Source: Colwellia demingiae (GTDB lineage Bacteria; Pseudomonadota; Gammaproteobacteria; Enterobacterales; Alteromonadaceae). Taken from it: DNA of 50,169 bases. The stretch covers positions 1-50,169 of the forward strand of contig NZ_VOLT01000017.1 of the NCBI RefSeq assembly GCF_007954275.1, given 5' to 3'. Made by a program: the position numbers and the translations under genes. Under the pieces are notes generated by a model, which did not search any database, was not told the origin of the DNA, and saw nothing but the letters and a program-made list of their open reading frames with translations. Below, in pieces: positions 39,581-48,334 of this stretch; position 1 is the stretch's first letter; every line of letters begins with the position of its first letter.

Positions 39581-39643
39581 TCACTACTGATATTAAACGT
39601 GGAAGTGACTAACCTCACTTCCAAAAACCTTGAAAGGTAACTT

Positions 39644-39910
39644 ATGAAAATATCCATCGAACTGAGCTTATACCCACTAGCAGAAGAACAGTATAAAACT
39701 GAAATTTGGGCGTTTATAAAACGACTGAGAGGTGTAGAAGGCTTACAAGTAGTAACCAATGGTATGAGTACGCAAGTATTTGGTGATTATGATCTTGCTG
39801 TAAACCATGTAATGGCTGAAATTAAGCACGTTCATAAAACAACGGGAGCTGCTGTTTTTGTCTGTAAATTTATTAATGGTGATCGTTCACAAGTTGAAGC
39901 TGAAAGTTAA
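39644..39910 (+). CDS. YkoF-like thiamine/HMP-binding domain protein
   Basis: An 88-residue single-domain protein with the ferredoxin-like fold of the YkoF/MTH1187 thiamine-binding family: KISIELSLYPLAEEQYKTEI, then GLQVVTNGMSTQVFGDYD and VMAEIKHVHKTTGAAVFVCK. B. subtilis YkoF has two such domains and binds thiamine and hydroxymethylpyrimidine; one-domain forms dimerise. AAAGG seven bases upstream is the ribosome-binding site. It overlaps pnuT by one base (TAATG). No signal, so it is probably a cytoplasmic binder or carrier for the thiamine brought in by the transporter. Confidence 0.82.
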   Translation: MKISIELSLYPLAEEQYKTEIWAFIKRLRGVEGLQVVTNGMSTQVFGDYDLAVNHVMAEIKHVHKTTGAAVFVCKFINGDRSQVEAES

Positions 39911-40563
39911 TGACTGAATTATTGAACAGTGTATCAGCCTACTTTCAACAGCTGCCATGGCTTGAGCTAGTTGCTATGCTGCTTTCTATAGCATATGTGA
40001 TTCTTGCCGCTAAAGGCTCGCGATGGTGTTGGCCAGCAGCCTTTATAAGTACAGCGTTATACACTGTTATCTTTTATGATGTTTTATTATTAATGGATAG
40101 TGCTTTGAACGCCTATTACCTGTTGATGGCTGTTTATGGTTATTGGCAATGGTCTATAAAATCTGATAAAAGCCAAAATGAAAATAGCCAACTAACGATC
40201 GTTAGCTGGCAACTAAGTTGGCATATTAAGGTTTGTGTTGCCTTGGCACTGCTAGCCCTTGGGTTAGGCTACCTTATGGATAATTTTTCCCCCGCCCACT
40301 TCCCATACTTAGACACTTTCACCACAGTGTATGCGGTCTTTGCTACCTATTTGGTGGCTAAAAAAGTGTTAGAGAACTGGCTTTATTGGATTGTTATTGA
40401 TTTAGCTTCTATCTATTTATACATTGAAAAAGACTTAATTCCGACGACGGTTTTATTCATTGTATTCGTTGTAGTTGCTGGTTACGGCTATCATAAGTGG
40501 TTAAAAATTTATCAGAAGTCTTCAATAAATTTACAACCTTCTGCGATGGCTAACCCTAGATAA
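39910..40563 (+). CDS. pnuT: PnuC-family transporter, probably thiamine (PnuT)
   Basis: A 217-residue inner-membrane protein with about seven transmembrane segments. The PnuC pattern is seen: ILAAKGSRWCWPAAFISTAL and MDSALNAYYLLMAVYGYWQW in the N-terminal half, VLENWLYWIVIDLASIYLY in the C-terminal half. PnuC takes up nicotinamide riboside; PnuT paralogues take up thiamine by facilitated diffusion, driven by intracellular phosphorylation. Operon position behind a TPP riboswitch and in front of a kinase makes PnuT much more likely than PnuC. Confidence 0.85.
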   Translation: MTELLNSVSAYFQQLPWLELVAMLLSIAYVILAAKGSRWCWPAAFISTALYTVIFYDVLLLMDSALNAYYLLMAVYGYWQWSIKSDKSQNENSQLTIVSWQLSWHIKVCVALALLALGLGYLMDNFSPAHFPYLDTFTTVYAVFATYLVAKKVLENWLYWIVIDLASIYLYIEKDLIPTTVLFIVFVVVAGYGYHKWLKIYQKSSINLQPSAMANPR

Positions 40564-40567
40564 TTTA

Positions 40568-41479
40568 ATGTCGCTTACTTCTTCAGAACTTAACGCACTC
40601 AGATCTCTACCTTGTTTTGAAAAGGTAGTAGATATTTTATTGTTGATTGATGGGATGAGTCATACCTGCATTAAAGTCACGACCGCTTTACAGACTTTCT
40701 TTGTAAAAAAATTAAATAGTGAAACAGCTAGAGAAGAAGTTTTATCTAGCAGATATACGGCTGAACATGGCCTAAGCCCGAGGGTTATCTACCATGACAA
40801 CTATTGGTTAGTCACTGACTATATTGTCGGTATAACACTGGATAAAACGGTATTTACTGGTAGTCAATGTATTGATACTGCCCTATCTCTCATGGCTAAA
40901 TTACATCAGTTAATGCCACAACCGAATAATGAAACTATCCCCGATTTAGAGACTTCAAAGTCAGTACAGCGCTTGTTCACTAATCCTAGCTCGATACCAT
41001 CACAACAAAGACTTTTCTTAGCAGATATCACTAAGACGCTGACTTTAAAGATTGATGCCGAACAGAAGCGCTTGAATACTCCTAATATTCTTTGCCACGG
41101 TGATATAAATTACAGCAACATCCTTATTGATGAAGCTCAACAGCCTTGGTTAATTGATTTTGAATGTAGCCACTTAGCACCGGTAGAATTCGACTTATCA
41201 ATGTTCATTGCCGTCAATAATATTTCACCTCGTCACATAAGTGATATTGTTAATAGCTATACGGTATTAAACTCAAGTTATATGCCTAATAATACGTTAT
41301 TAACTTACTACCTTCTTTATAGCTACTTTATTAATGGCTTATGGTATTTAGATAATACAAATGATTCAAAAGTTAACAGTCATTTGAAGTCACTAGCTAT
41401 TGATCAATGGTCAGCTTTTGATAATTTCGCAGTCAAAAATCACATAGATATACCCAAATTAATGCTGTTAATAAGTTAA
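40568..41479 (+). CDS. Aminoglycoside/choline-kinase-fold phosphotransferase, probably thiamine kinase
   Basis: A 303-residue kinase of the APH/ThiK-like superfamily. The Brenner motif NILCHGDINYSNILI (catalytic Asp near residue 180) and the metal-binding WLIDFECSHLAP (Asp near residue 198) are intact. The N-terminal lobe has FFVKKLN with the ATP-anchoring Lys. It begins four bases after pnuT. In E. coli ThiK makes thiamine phosphate; here phosphorylation would trap thiamine entering by the PnuT-type channel. Choline kinase or a hydroxymethylpyrimidine kinase is a less likely reading given the riboswitch. Confidence 0.82.
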   Translation: MSLTSSELNALRSLPCFEKVVDILLLIDGMSHTCIKVTTALQTFFVKKLNSETAREEVLSSRYTAEHGLSPRVIYHDNYWLVTDYIVGITLDKTVFTGSQCIDTALSLMAKLHQLMPQPNNETIPDLETSKSVQRLFTNPSSIPSQQRLFLADITKTLTLKIDAEQKRLNTPNILCHGDINYSNILIDEAQQPWLIDFECSHLAPVEFDLSMFIAVNNISPRHISDIVNSYTVLNSSYMPNNTLLTYYLLYSYFINGLWYLDNTNDSKVNSHLKSLAIDQWSAFDNFAVKNHIDIPKLMLLIS

Positions 41480-41541
41480 TCCCTTCCTAATCTAATTTTA
41501 ATTCCTTTCATGCAAAGCATTCAATTTTACTACAGGCACAA

Positions 41542-41576
41542 AAAAGCCACTTTACTAAAATAGTAAAGTGGCTTTT
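41542..41576. terminator. Bidirectional terminator between thiamine operon and atpC
   Basis: A 16-bp perfect stem (41542-41557 with 41561-41576), core AGCCACTTTACTA, with four T inside the 3' arm and five A in front. Works for both converging operons. Confidence 0.85.
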
Positions 41577-41648
41577 ATAATCAGTATCTGTATTTACTTC
41601 TTAACTCTTACTTTTAAGAATAAGAAGTCACTAAACCTGAAGGTACTT

Positions 41649-41678
41649 ATCTAATTTAACTCGCTAGTTAAATTAGAT
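41649..41678 (-). terminator. Hairpin directly after atpC
   Basis: Arms ATCTAATTTAAC and GTTAAATTAGAT (12 bp, perfect), 6-base loop, one base beyond the atpC stop. No T tract on the minus strand; likely a 3' stabiliser. Confidence 0.55.
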
Positions 41679-41679
41679 A

Positions 41680-42102
41680 TTAGCTATTTTTGCTAGTCGC
41701 TTGAATAACGCGTAATTGCGCTACTGCACGAGCTAGCTCAGCGGCAACTGCGGCAAAGTCAACATCAGCGCCATGGGCGTTCATGTTATCTTCTGCACGT
41801 TGCTTAGCTTCAAGAGCTGCTTGCTCATCCAAATCCGCAGCACGTATAGCAATATCAGCTAGCACGGTAACGTTATTTGGTTGAACTTCTAACATACCAC
41901 CAGAAAGATAGATAACTTCTTCGCTACCATCTTGCTTGGTGATTAGTGCCATACCAGGCTTTAGTGAGGTCAGTAAAGGTGCGTGACCAGGCATAATGCC
42001 TAACTCACCTTCACTACCTGTGATCTGTAATGATTTAATGCTACCAGAAAATAAACTTTCTTCTGCACTTACTACATTCAGATTTACAGTTAATAATGCC
42101 AT
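41680..42102 (-). CDS. atpC: ATP synthase F1 epsilon subunit
   Basis: A 140-residue central-stalk subunit that links the gamma subunit to the c-ring and inhibits ATP hydrolysis. The beta-sandwich LTVNLNVVSAEESLFSGS ... GSEGELGIMPGHAPLLTSLKPG is characteristic, followed by a helical hairpin (QAALEAKQRAEDNMNAHG, VAAELARAVAQLRVIQA). Last gene of the operon, 58 bases after atpD, with a hairpin in that gap. Confidence 0.97.
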   Translation of the reverse strand: MALLTVNLNVVSAEESLFSGSIKSLQITGSEGELGIMPGHAPLLTSLKPGMALITKQDGSEEVIYLSGGMLEVQPNNVTVLADIAIRAADLDEQAALEAKQRAEDNMNAHGADVDFAAVAAELARAVAQLRVIQATSKNS

Positions 42103-42122
42103 TTGACTCGACCTCTTTTACT

Positions 42123-42153
42123 GTAAGTACTTACACTAAGTATAAGTACTTAC
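42123..42153 (-). repeat. Hairpin in the atpD-atpC gap
   Basis: Arms GTAAGTACTTA and TAAGTACTTAC (11 bp, perfect) with a 9-base loop. Each arm is itself a palindrome (TAAGTACTTA), so two small hairpins are an alternative. It lies 21 bases before atpC and may set the atpC to atpD ratio. Confidence 0.6.
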
Positions 42154-42160
42154 TAGATGA

Positions 42161-43546
42161 TTACATCTTACTGGCTTTCTCTACGGCTTCTTCAATAGAA
42201 CCTACCATATAGAATGCTTGCTCAGGCATATCATCAAAATCACCCGCTAAAATGCCTTTAAAGCCTGCGATGGTGTCTTTTAATGAAACATACTTACCTG
42301 GAGAACCTGTAAATACTTCAGCAACGAAGAACGGCTGAGATAAGAAACGCTGTATTTTACGTGCACGGAATACAGTTTGCTTATCGTCTTCAGATAACTC
42401 ATCCATACCTAAGATGGCGATGATATCTTTAAGTTCTTTGTAGCGTTGTAATACTGTTTGTACACCACGAGCAGTTTCATAATGTTCAGTACCAACTACT
42501 AATGGATCTAGTTGACGTGAAGATGAATCTAGTGGGTCAATCGCAGGATAAATACCTTGCGAAGCAATATCACGACTTAATACAACAGTTGCATCTAAGT
42601 GAGCAAAAGTAGTTGCAGGGCTAGGGTCAGTTAAATCATCCGCAGGTACGTATACCGCTTGAATTGAAGTGATTGAACCTTTGTTCGTTGAAGTAATACG
42701 CTCTTGTAATATACCCATTTCTTCAGCAAGTGTTGGTTGGTAACCAACGGCTGATGGCATACGACCAAGTAGTGCTGATACTTCAGTTCCTGCAAGAGTA
42801 TAACGGTAAATGTTATCTACGAAGAATAATACGTCACGACCTTCGTCACGGAATTTTTCAGCCATAGTCAAACCAGTAAAGGCAACACGTAAACGGTTTC
42901 CTGGAGGCTCGTTCATTTGACCGTAAACTAATGATACTTTATCAAGTACATTAGAATCGTTCATTTCGTGATAGAAATCGTTACCTTCACGTGTACGCTC
43001 ACCAACACCAGCAAATACTGAGTAACCACTGTGCTCGATTGCGATGTTACGGATAAGTTCCATCATGTTTACTGTTTTACCAACACCAGCACCACCGAAA
43101 AGACCAACTTTACCACCCTTAGCGAATGGACAAACTAAATCGATTACTTTGATACCAGTTTCTAACAATTCGTTAGACATTGATTGTTCAGCGTAAGCAG
43201 GTGCTTCGCGGTGAATAGACCAACGGTCTTTTTCGCCGATAGGACCAGCTTCATCAATTGGCTCACCAAGTACGTTCATGATGCGACCTAAAGTCTCAAC
43301 ACCAACAGGAACTTGAATACCTTGACCTGTGTTTTCTACATTCAGTCCACGACGCAAACCGTCTGAAGAACCCATTGCGATAGTACGTACAACGCCGCCA
43401 CCAAGCTGCTGTTGAACTTCAAGTACTAAACCTTCAAGGTCACCTTCGGTTACTTTTACTGCGTCATATACCTGAGGTACGGCATCTTGTGGAAATTCAA
43501 CATCCACAACTGCGCCAATTATTTGGACGACTTTACCTGTACTCAT
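42161..43546 (-). CDS. atpD: ATP synthase F1 beta subunit
   Basis: A 461-residue catalytic subunit. Walker A GLFGGAGVGKTVNMMELIR (Lys/Thr at about 155-156), GVGERTREGNDFYHEM with the catalytic Glu, Walker B DVLFFVDNIYR and SALLGRMPSAVGYQPTLAEE are intact. DELSEDD is the DELSEED-like lever contacting gamma. Length is normal. Present as one copy of the operon on the minus strand. Confidence 0.99.
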   Translation of the reverse strand: MSTGKVVQIIGAVVDVEFPQDAVPQVYDAVKVTEGDLEGLVLEVQQQLGGGVVRTIAMGSSDGLRRGLNVENTGQGIQVPVGVETLGRIMNVLGEPIDEAGPIGEKDRWSIHREAPAYAEQSMSNELLETGIKVIDLVCPFAKGGKVGLFGGAGVGKTVNMMELIRNIAIEHSGYSVFAGVGERTREGNDFYHEMNDSNVLDKVSLVYGQMNEPPGNRLRVAFTGLTMAEKFRDEGRDVLFFVDNIYRYTLAGTEVSALLGRMPSAVGYQPTLAEEMGILQERITSTNKGSITSIQAVYVPADDLTDPSPATTFAHLDATVVLSRDIASQGIYPAIDPLDSSSRQLDPLVVGTEHYETARGVQTVLQRYKELKDIIAILGMDELSEDDKQTVFRARKIQRFLSQPFFVAEVFTGSPGKYVSLKDTIAGFKGILAGDFDDMPEQAFYMVGSIEEAVEKASKM

Positions 43547-43564
43547 GTTTATTCCTCTTAATTT

Positions 43565-43594
43565 AAGTTAGCTAAGCTTCGCTTTAGCTAACTT
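43565..43594 (-). repeat. Hairpin in the atpG-atpD gap
   Basis: Arms AAGTTAGCTAAGC and GCTTTAGCTAACTT (11 perfect bp plus three after a one-base bulge). It lies about 19 bases before the atpD start, possibly an RNA processing or stability element. Confidence 0.55.
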
Positions 43595-43648
43595 TTCGTT
43601 AAATTACGAAAATTGTTATCAGATTACTTCGTTACCGAAATATTCTGC

Positions 43649-44512
43649 TTACCCTACCGCAGCTGCACCTGCAACAATCTCACCCAATTCTTGAGTGATT
43701 GCTGCTTGACGCGCTTTGTTGTATACCAATTGTAGGTCGTCGATTAAATCACCCGCATTATCTGTTGCGGCTTTCATCGAAACCATACGAGATGCTTGTT
43801 CACAAGCAATGTTTTCAACAACACCTTGGTATACTTGAGATTCAATATAACGAACTAATAATTGATCTAACAAAGAGTTAGCATCAGGTTCGTAGATATA
43901 ATCCCAACGATGACTAATTGCTTTGTCATCTGATTTAGGTAAAGGTAACAATTGATCAATTGTCGGTTCTTGCGTCATAGTATTAACAAATTTGTTATAC
44001 ACAACGTGTAGCCTATCAATTTCACCGTTATCATAAGCTTTAAGCATTACCGCGACACTACCAACTAAGTCAGTTAGTGAAGGGGAATCACCTAAGCCCG
44101 ATATCTGTGCAGATACTTTAGCGCCCATATTGTTGAAAAAGGTAGTAGCTTTTGAGCCAATTACACAAAATTCAACTTCAGCACCTGATGCTTGCTTTTC
44201 AGAAGCATCAGCAAGTACTTTCTTAAATAAATTAATATTTAAGCCACCACACAAACCACGGTCACTTGAGACGACAATGTAGCCAACACGCTTAGCTTCA
44301 CGTTCTTCCATATAAGGATGACGATATTCTAAGTTACCAAGCGCGATATGACCGATCACATTTCGTATATTTGTTGCATATGGACGAGAGGCTGCCATAC
44401 CATCCTGCGCTTTGCGCATTTTACTAGCGGCAACCATTTCCATAGCGCTTGTGATCTTTTGAGTGCCTTTAACACTCGCAATCTTGGTTTTTATTTCTTT
44501 ACCAACGGCCAT
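43649..44512 (-). CDS. atpG: ATP synthase F1 gamma subunit
   Basis: A 287-residue rotor shaft. The N-terminal helix KEIKTKIASVKGTQKITSAM with EMVAASKMRKAQ and the C-terminal helix DLIDDLQLVYNKARQAAITQ form the coiled coil inside alpha3beta3. VSSDRGLCGGLNINLFK is the conserved Rossmann-like strand. Normal length (E. coli 287). Confidence 0.99.
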   Translation of the reverse strand: MAVGKEIKTKIASVKGTQKITSAMEMVAASKMRKAQDGMAASRPYATNIRNVIGHIALGNLEYRHPYMEEREAKRVGYIVVSSDRGLCGGLNINLFKKVLADASEKQASGAEVEFCVIGSKATTFFNNMGAKVSAQISGLGDSPSLTDLVGSVAVMLKAYDNGEIDRLHVVYNKFVNTMTQEPTIDQLLPLPKSDDKAISHRWDYIYEPDANSLLDQLLVRYIESQVYQGVVENIACEQASRMVSMKAATDNAGDLIDDLQLVYNKARQAAITQELGEIVAGAAAVG

Positions 44513-44549
44513 GACTCTTCTCCGAAAACGTTACTTAATTAAAGACTGA

Positions 44550-46091
44550 TTACCAAGTTTGCGTAGACTTGAATAACTCAAGTGTTTTATTCAAACTAGC
44601 TTCGATATCTTTATTGTAGTCACCCTTTTCGTTGATAGTAGCCATCAACTCAGCATGCTCATTGTTTACATATGCATGTAACGCTGCTTCACAATCAACA
44701 ATTTTGTTAATTGCAACATCAGTTAAATAGCCTTTTTCTGCGGCAAATAATGATACTGCTGTTTCAGCGATTGACAATGGGCTGTATTGCTTTTGCTTCA
44801 TCAATTCAGTAACGCGTTGACCATGCTCTAATTGAGCGCGAGTCGCGTCATCTAAATCTGATGCAAATTGAGCAAATGCTGCTAATTCAGCATATTGGGC
44901 TAAAGCTAAACGAATACCGCCACCAAGTTTCTTGATGATCTTCGTTTGCGCAGCACCACCAACACGAGATACTGAAATACCAGCGTTAACTGCAGGGCGA
45001 ATGCCCGAGTTAAACAAGTTAGATTCTAAGAAAATCTGACCATCGGTAATTGAGATTACGTTTGTTGGTACGAAAGCAGATACATCACCCGCTTGCGTTT
45101 CAATAATTGGTAATGCAGTTAAAGAACCTGTTTTACCTTTAACTTCACCGTTAGTGAATTTTTCAACGTATGCTTCGTTTACACGAGCAGCACGTTCTAA
45201 TAAACGACTATGAAGATAGAAAACATCACCTGGGTATGCTTCACGACCTGGCGGACGACGTAAAAGTAATGAAATTTGACGGTAAGCAACTGCTTGCTTA
45301 GACAAATCATCATATACGATTAGTGCATCTTCACCGCGGTCACGGAAGTATTCACCCATAGAACAACCAGCGTATGGTGCTAGGTATTGTAATGCTGCAG
45401 CTTCAGAAGCTGATGCAACAACTACAATTGTATTTGATAGCGCGCCATGCTCTTCTAAGTTACGAACAAGGTTCGCTACTGTAGAAGCTTTCTGACCGAT
45501 AGCTACGTAAACACATTTAATACCAGTGTCTTTTTGGTTGATGATAGCGTCAATTGCAATCGCTGATTTACCGATTTGACGGTCACCAATGATTAATTCA
45601 CGTTGGCCACGACCAATTGGAATCATAGAATCGATAGACTTGATACCAGTTTGAACTGGTTGGTCTACTGATTTACGTTCGATAACACCCGGTGCAACAA
45701 CTTCTACAGGAGAGAAGCCATCATTTTCAACTGGGCCTTTGCCATCAATTGGTTCACCAAGAGTGTTTACTACGCGGCCTAATAAACCACGGCCTACTGG
45801 TACTTCTAAAATACGACCAGTACCTTTAACTTTTTGGCCTTCCGCTAAATCAGCGTAAGGACCCATTACTACCGCACCTACCGAATCACGGTCTAGGTTT
45901 AACGCGATAGCAAAACGGCTACCAGGAAGTTCGATCATTTCACCTTGCATTACATCGGCAAGGCCATTTATACGAATAATACCATCTGTTACAGAAACGA
46001 TAGTACCTTCGTTACGAGCTTCGCTGACAACGTTAAACTGTTCAATTCTATTCTTGATCAGTTCAGCGATTTCAGTGGAATTCAGTTGCAT
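44550..46091 (-). CDS. atpA: ATP synthase F1 alpha subunit
   Basis: A 513-residue non-catalytic nucleotide-binding subunit. Walker A GDRQIGKSAIAIDAI, ALIVYDDLSKQAVAYRQISL (Walker B), RPPGREAYPGDVFYLHSRLL and the arginine finger segment SRVGGAAQ are all present. Same length as the E. coli protein. Lies 37 bases from atpG and 15 from atpH. Confidence 0.99.
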   Translation of the reverse strand: MQLNSTEIAELIKNRIEQFNVVSEARNEGTIVSVTDGIIRINGLADVMQGEMIELPGSRFAIALNLDRDSVGAVVMGPYADLAEGQKVKGTGRILEVPVGRGLLGRVVNTLGEPIDGKGPVENDGFSPVEVVAPGVIERKSVDQPVQTGIKSIDSMIPIGRGQRELIIGDRQIGKSAIAIDAIINQKDTGIKCVYVAIGQKASTVANLVRNLEEHGALSNTIVVVASASEAAALQYLAPYAGCSMGEYFRDRGEDALIVYDDLSKQAVAYRQISLLLRRPPGREAYPGDVFYLHSRLLERAARVNEAYVEKFTNGEVKGKTGSLTALPIIETQAGDVSAFVPTNVISITDGQIFLESNLFNSGIRPAVNAGISVSRVGGAAQTKIIKKLGGGIRLALAQYAELAAFAQFASDLDDATRAQLEHGQRVTELMKQKQYSPLSIAETAVSLFAAEKGYLTDVAINKIVDCEAALHAYVNNEHAELMATINEKGDYNKDIEASLNKTLELFKSTQTW

Positions 46092-46106
46092 GCTCTGTTC
46101 CCTTAT

Positions 46107-46640
46107 CTAAGATTGTAGTGTTGTTGCTAAGCGGTTCAGTTTACCTTTGATTGAACCATCTATTACCATGTCACCAGCTTTAATTACTAAACCGGAAACG
46201 ATACTCGCATCAACAAAACAATTAAGCTTTACTTTACGTGCCAAGCGCTTTTCAAGCGCGGCGCTTAATGTTGTTTTTTGCTCTGCAGTTACTTCTACAG
46301 CAGAGGTTACATCCACAGAAACTTCTTGATCAAAATCAGCTTTTAACGCTATAAATTGTTCAAGAACCTGTGGTAGCACCAACAAACGTTCGTTACTTGC
46401 CATTACTTTTAAAAAGTTTTGGCATTTGCTGTCTACTTGTTCACCACAAACATTTAAAAATAATATTTGTGCTTGCTCTGCTGAAGCGCCGCCAGAGATA
46501 TAACCTTTAATGGTTGTATCTTTGGCTACTTCAGCTGCAAATGTTAACTGGGTTAACCAGCTATCAATTGCTTTAGCTTCAACAGCAAAATCGAACGCTG
46601 CTTTAGCGTAAGGACGAGCGACAGTTGTCAATTCAGACAT
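46107..46640 (-). CDS. atpH: ATP synthase F1 delta subunit
   Basis: A 177-residue peripheral-stalk cap that joins alpha3beta3 to the b dimer. TVARPYAKAAFDFAVE is the typical start and FVDASIVSGLVIKAGDMVIDGSIKGKL the conserved C-terminal signature. Only 12 bases separate it from atpF, 15 from atpA. Confidence 0.97.
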   Translation of the reverse strand: MSELTTVARPYAKAAFDFAVEAKAIDSWLTQLTFAAEVAKDTTIKGYISGGASAEQAQILFLNVCGEQVDSKCQNFLKVMASNERLLVLPQVLEQFIALKADFDQEVSVDVTSAVEVTAEQKTTLSAALEKRLARKVKLNCFVDASIVSGLVIKAGDMVIDGSIKGKLNRLATTLQS

Positions 46641-46652
46641 AGCTCTTTCCTC

Positions 46653-47123
46653 TTAAAGTTCAGCGACGAGTTTATCTAAGATGTCGCTGTGTGCAGCGCC
46701 ATCAATTGAACGCTCAAGAATCTTCTCGGCACCGGCAACAGCAAGGATTGCAACTTCTTTGCGCAATTCTTCTCTAGCTCGGTTACGTTCAGTTTCAATT
46801 TCCGCATGACCAGTGGCTAAGATTCTTTCTTTCTCAGCTTGTGCTTTACCGGCAGTTTCCTCAACAATTTTAGCTTCATGTTTTTTAGCAGCATCAACGA
46901 TAGATGCAGCTTGAACTTTAGCTTCTTTTAATTGAGCTGTAGCTTTTTCTTGAGCAAGCTCAAGATCTTTCGCAGCACGGTCAGAAGCAGCAAGTCCGTC
47001 AGCAATAGTTGCTTGACGTTCTTCGATGGCACCAATAATTGGTGGCCATACATACTTCATACAGAATATTACAAATACGACAAACGCAATTAATTGGCCA
47101 ACTAGGGTCATATTAATATCCAT
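46653..47123 (-). CDS. atpF: ATP synthase Fo b subunit
   Basis: A 156-residue stator subunit with one N-terminal membrane helix (MTLVGQLIAFVVFVIFCMKY) and a long charged Ala-rich coiled coil (DRAAKDLELAQEKATAQL ...) that ends at the delta subunit. Same length as E. coli subunit b. Confidence 0.98.
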   Translation of the reverse strand: MDINMTLVGQLIAFVVFVIFCMKYVWPPIIGAIEERQATIADGLAASDRAAKDLELAQEKATAQLKEAKVQAASIVDAAKKHEAKIVEETAGKAQAEKERILATGHAEIETERNRAREELRKEVAILAVAGAEKILERSIDGAAHSDILDKLVAEL

Positions 47124-47170
47124 TGTGCGTACCTCCTATCAATTATTCGTTTAAAAAAAAAGTGGTAAAA

Positions 47171-47407
47171 TTAACCAATTTTAACGAATAAGATGTATAA
47201 ACCAATAGCAACACCGATCATAGCGATAGCATCGATTAGACCAGCTACGATGAACATTTTAACTTGTAGTTGTGGTGCTAGTTCTGGTTGACGAGCAGCA
47301 GATTCTAAGAATTTGCCACCTAAAAGACCAAAACCGATAGCAGTACCAAGAGCACCTAAACCAATTAGTAAAGCCGCTGCAATATACATTAAGCCAAAGT
47401 TTTCCAT
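47171..47407 (-). CDS. atpE: ATP synthase Fo c subunit (proteolipid)
   Basis: A 78-residue hairpin of two membrane helices forming the rotor ring. The loop ARQPELAPQLQ contacts F1, and the ion-carrying carboxylate is Asp59 in AGLIDAIAMIGVA. The residues of the sodium-binding type (Gln in helix 1, Glu-Ser/Thr in helix 2) are missing, so the ring should carry protons. A strong ribosome-binding site with an enhancer-like leader matches its need for high expression. Confidence 0.99.
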   Translation of the reverse strand: MENFGLMYIAAALLIGLGALGTAIGFGLLGGKFLESAARQPELAPQLQVKMFIVAGLIDAIAMIGVAIGLYILFVKIG

Positions 47408-47443
47408 TTTTATCTCCGATTGTTTAAAGTTAAAGTTTTAAAA
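47408..47443 (-). promoter_or_regulatory. Translation-enhancing leader of atpE
   Basis: On the minus strand the 36 bases before the atpE ATG are AT-rich (TTTTAAAACTTTAACTTTAA) and end with CGGAG seven bases before the ATG. This resembles the E. coli atpE leader, a known translation enhancer, which I recall as UUUUAACUGAAACAAA plus GGAG. Confidence 0.6.
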
Positions 47444-47457
47444 ATTTCTGTTTTGAT

Positions 47458-47498
47458 GAAGAAAGTTATTTACCCACTTGGGCCTTATAACTTTCTTC
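47458..47498 (-). repeat. Hairpin in the atpB-atpE gap
   Basis: Perfect 12-bp arms GAAGAAAGTTAT and ATAACTTTCTTC with an inner CCCA/TGGG. It lies seven bases beyond the atpB stop and upstream of the atpE enhancer. Possibly a processing or stability site that favours atpE mRNA. Confidence 0.65.
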
Positions 47499-47505
47499 GA
47501 CAAAT

Positions 47506-48291
47506 TTAGTGATCTTCATGCGCTAGACTAAGATATACAATAGTTAACATCATGAAAATAAACGCTTGTAATGGGATTACCAACAAGTGGAAAGCTGCCC
47601 ATAAAAAGTGTACTGGCAATTGGAATACACCAATTGTTGCGATAAGTAAGAAAATCAACTCACCTGCATATAAGTTACCGAATAAACGTAAAGCTAGTGA
47701 TAATGGTCGAGCTAGCATAGTTACCGTTTCAAGGATAAAGTTTACTGGGTATAAAGACCAGTGACCAAAAGGCTGTGTAGTAAGTTCCTTCATGAAACCA
47801 CCGACGCCTTTTACTTTGATTGAATAGTAGATGATTAGGATAAATACACCTAACGCAAGACCAAAAGTGATGTTTGGATCAGCTGTTGGAACAGGTTTCA
47901 TATAGATATCACCTAAAGGCATACCTGTAACCCAATGAATCAAGTGTGGTAAAAGATCAACTGGAACCCAATCCATAGAGTTCATCAATAGAATCCATAC
48001 GAAAATGGTTAAACTTAATGGTGCAATTAACGCGTTTTTGCCATGGAAAGTACTTTTAACACTATCATCAACAAATCCAACAACCATCTCTACTGCACAT
48101 TGCAGTTTACCTGGTACGCCAGAAGTTGCTTTTTTAGCAACGGAACGAAAGATCGTTAAAAAGACCAAACCCAAGAATACAGACCATCCTAATGAATCTA
48201 AGTGAACAGCCCAGAAGCCCTCACCCACTTTCAAATTAGATAAATGGTGCGTAATATATTCTTGGCTGGTTAACACAGCGCCTGATGACAT
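47506..48291 (-). CDS. atpB: ATP synthase Fo a subunit
   Basis: A 261-residue membrane stator subunit with about six helices forming the proton half-channels. The essential arginine is in RPLSLALRLFGNLYAGELIF (first Arg of LALRLFGN) and LLVIPLQAFIFMMLTIVYLS holds the conserved C-terminal Gln. SMDWVPVDLLPHLIHWV is the loop of the second helix. Slightly shorter than E. coli a (271). Confidence 0.98.
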   Translation of the reverse strand: MSSGAVLTSQEYITHHLSNLKVGEGFWAVHLDSLGWSVFLGLVFLTIFRSVAKKATSGVPGKLQCAVEMVVGFVDDSVKSTFHGKNALIAPLSLTIFVWILLMNSMDWVPVDLLPHLIHWVTGMPLGDIYMKPVPTADPNITFGLALGVFILIIYYSIKVKGVGGFMKELTTQPFGHWSLYPVNFILETVTMLARPLSLALRLFGNLYAGELIFLLIATIGVFQLPVHFLWAAFHLLVIPLQAFIFMMLTIVYLSLAHEDH

Positions 48292-48334
48292 ATTAATTTC
48301 CCAATAATTAAAGTTTAAAAAATAAAAAAGTAAA

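Noticed and set aside
42123..42153. TAAGTACTTA pair as a regulator operator
   Set aside because: It lies between two coding sequences inside an operon, so an RNA hairpin is the simpler explanation.
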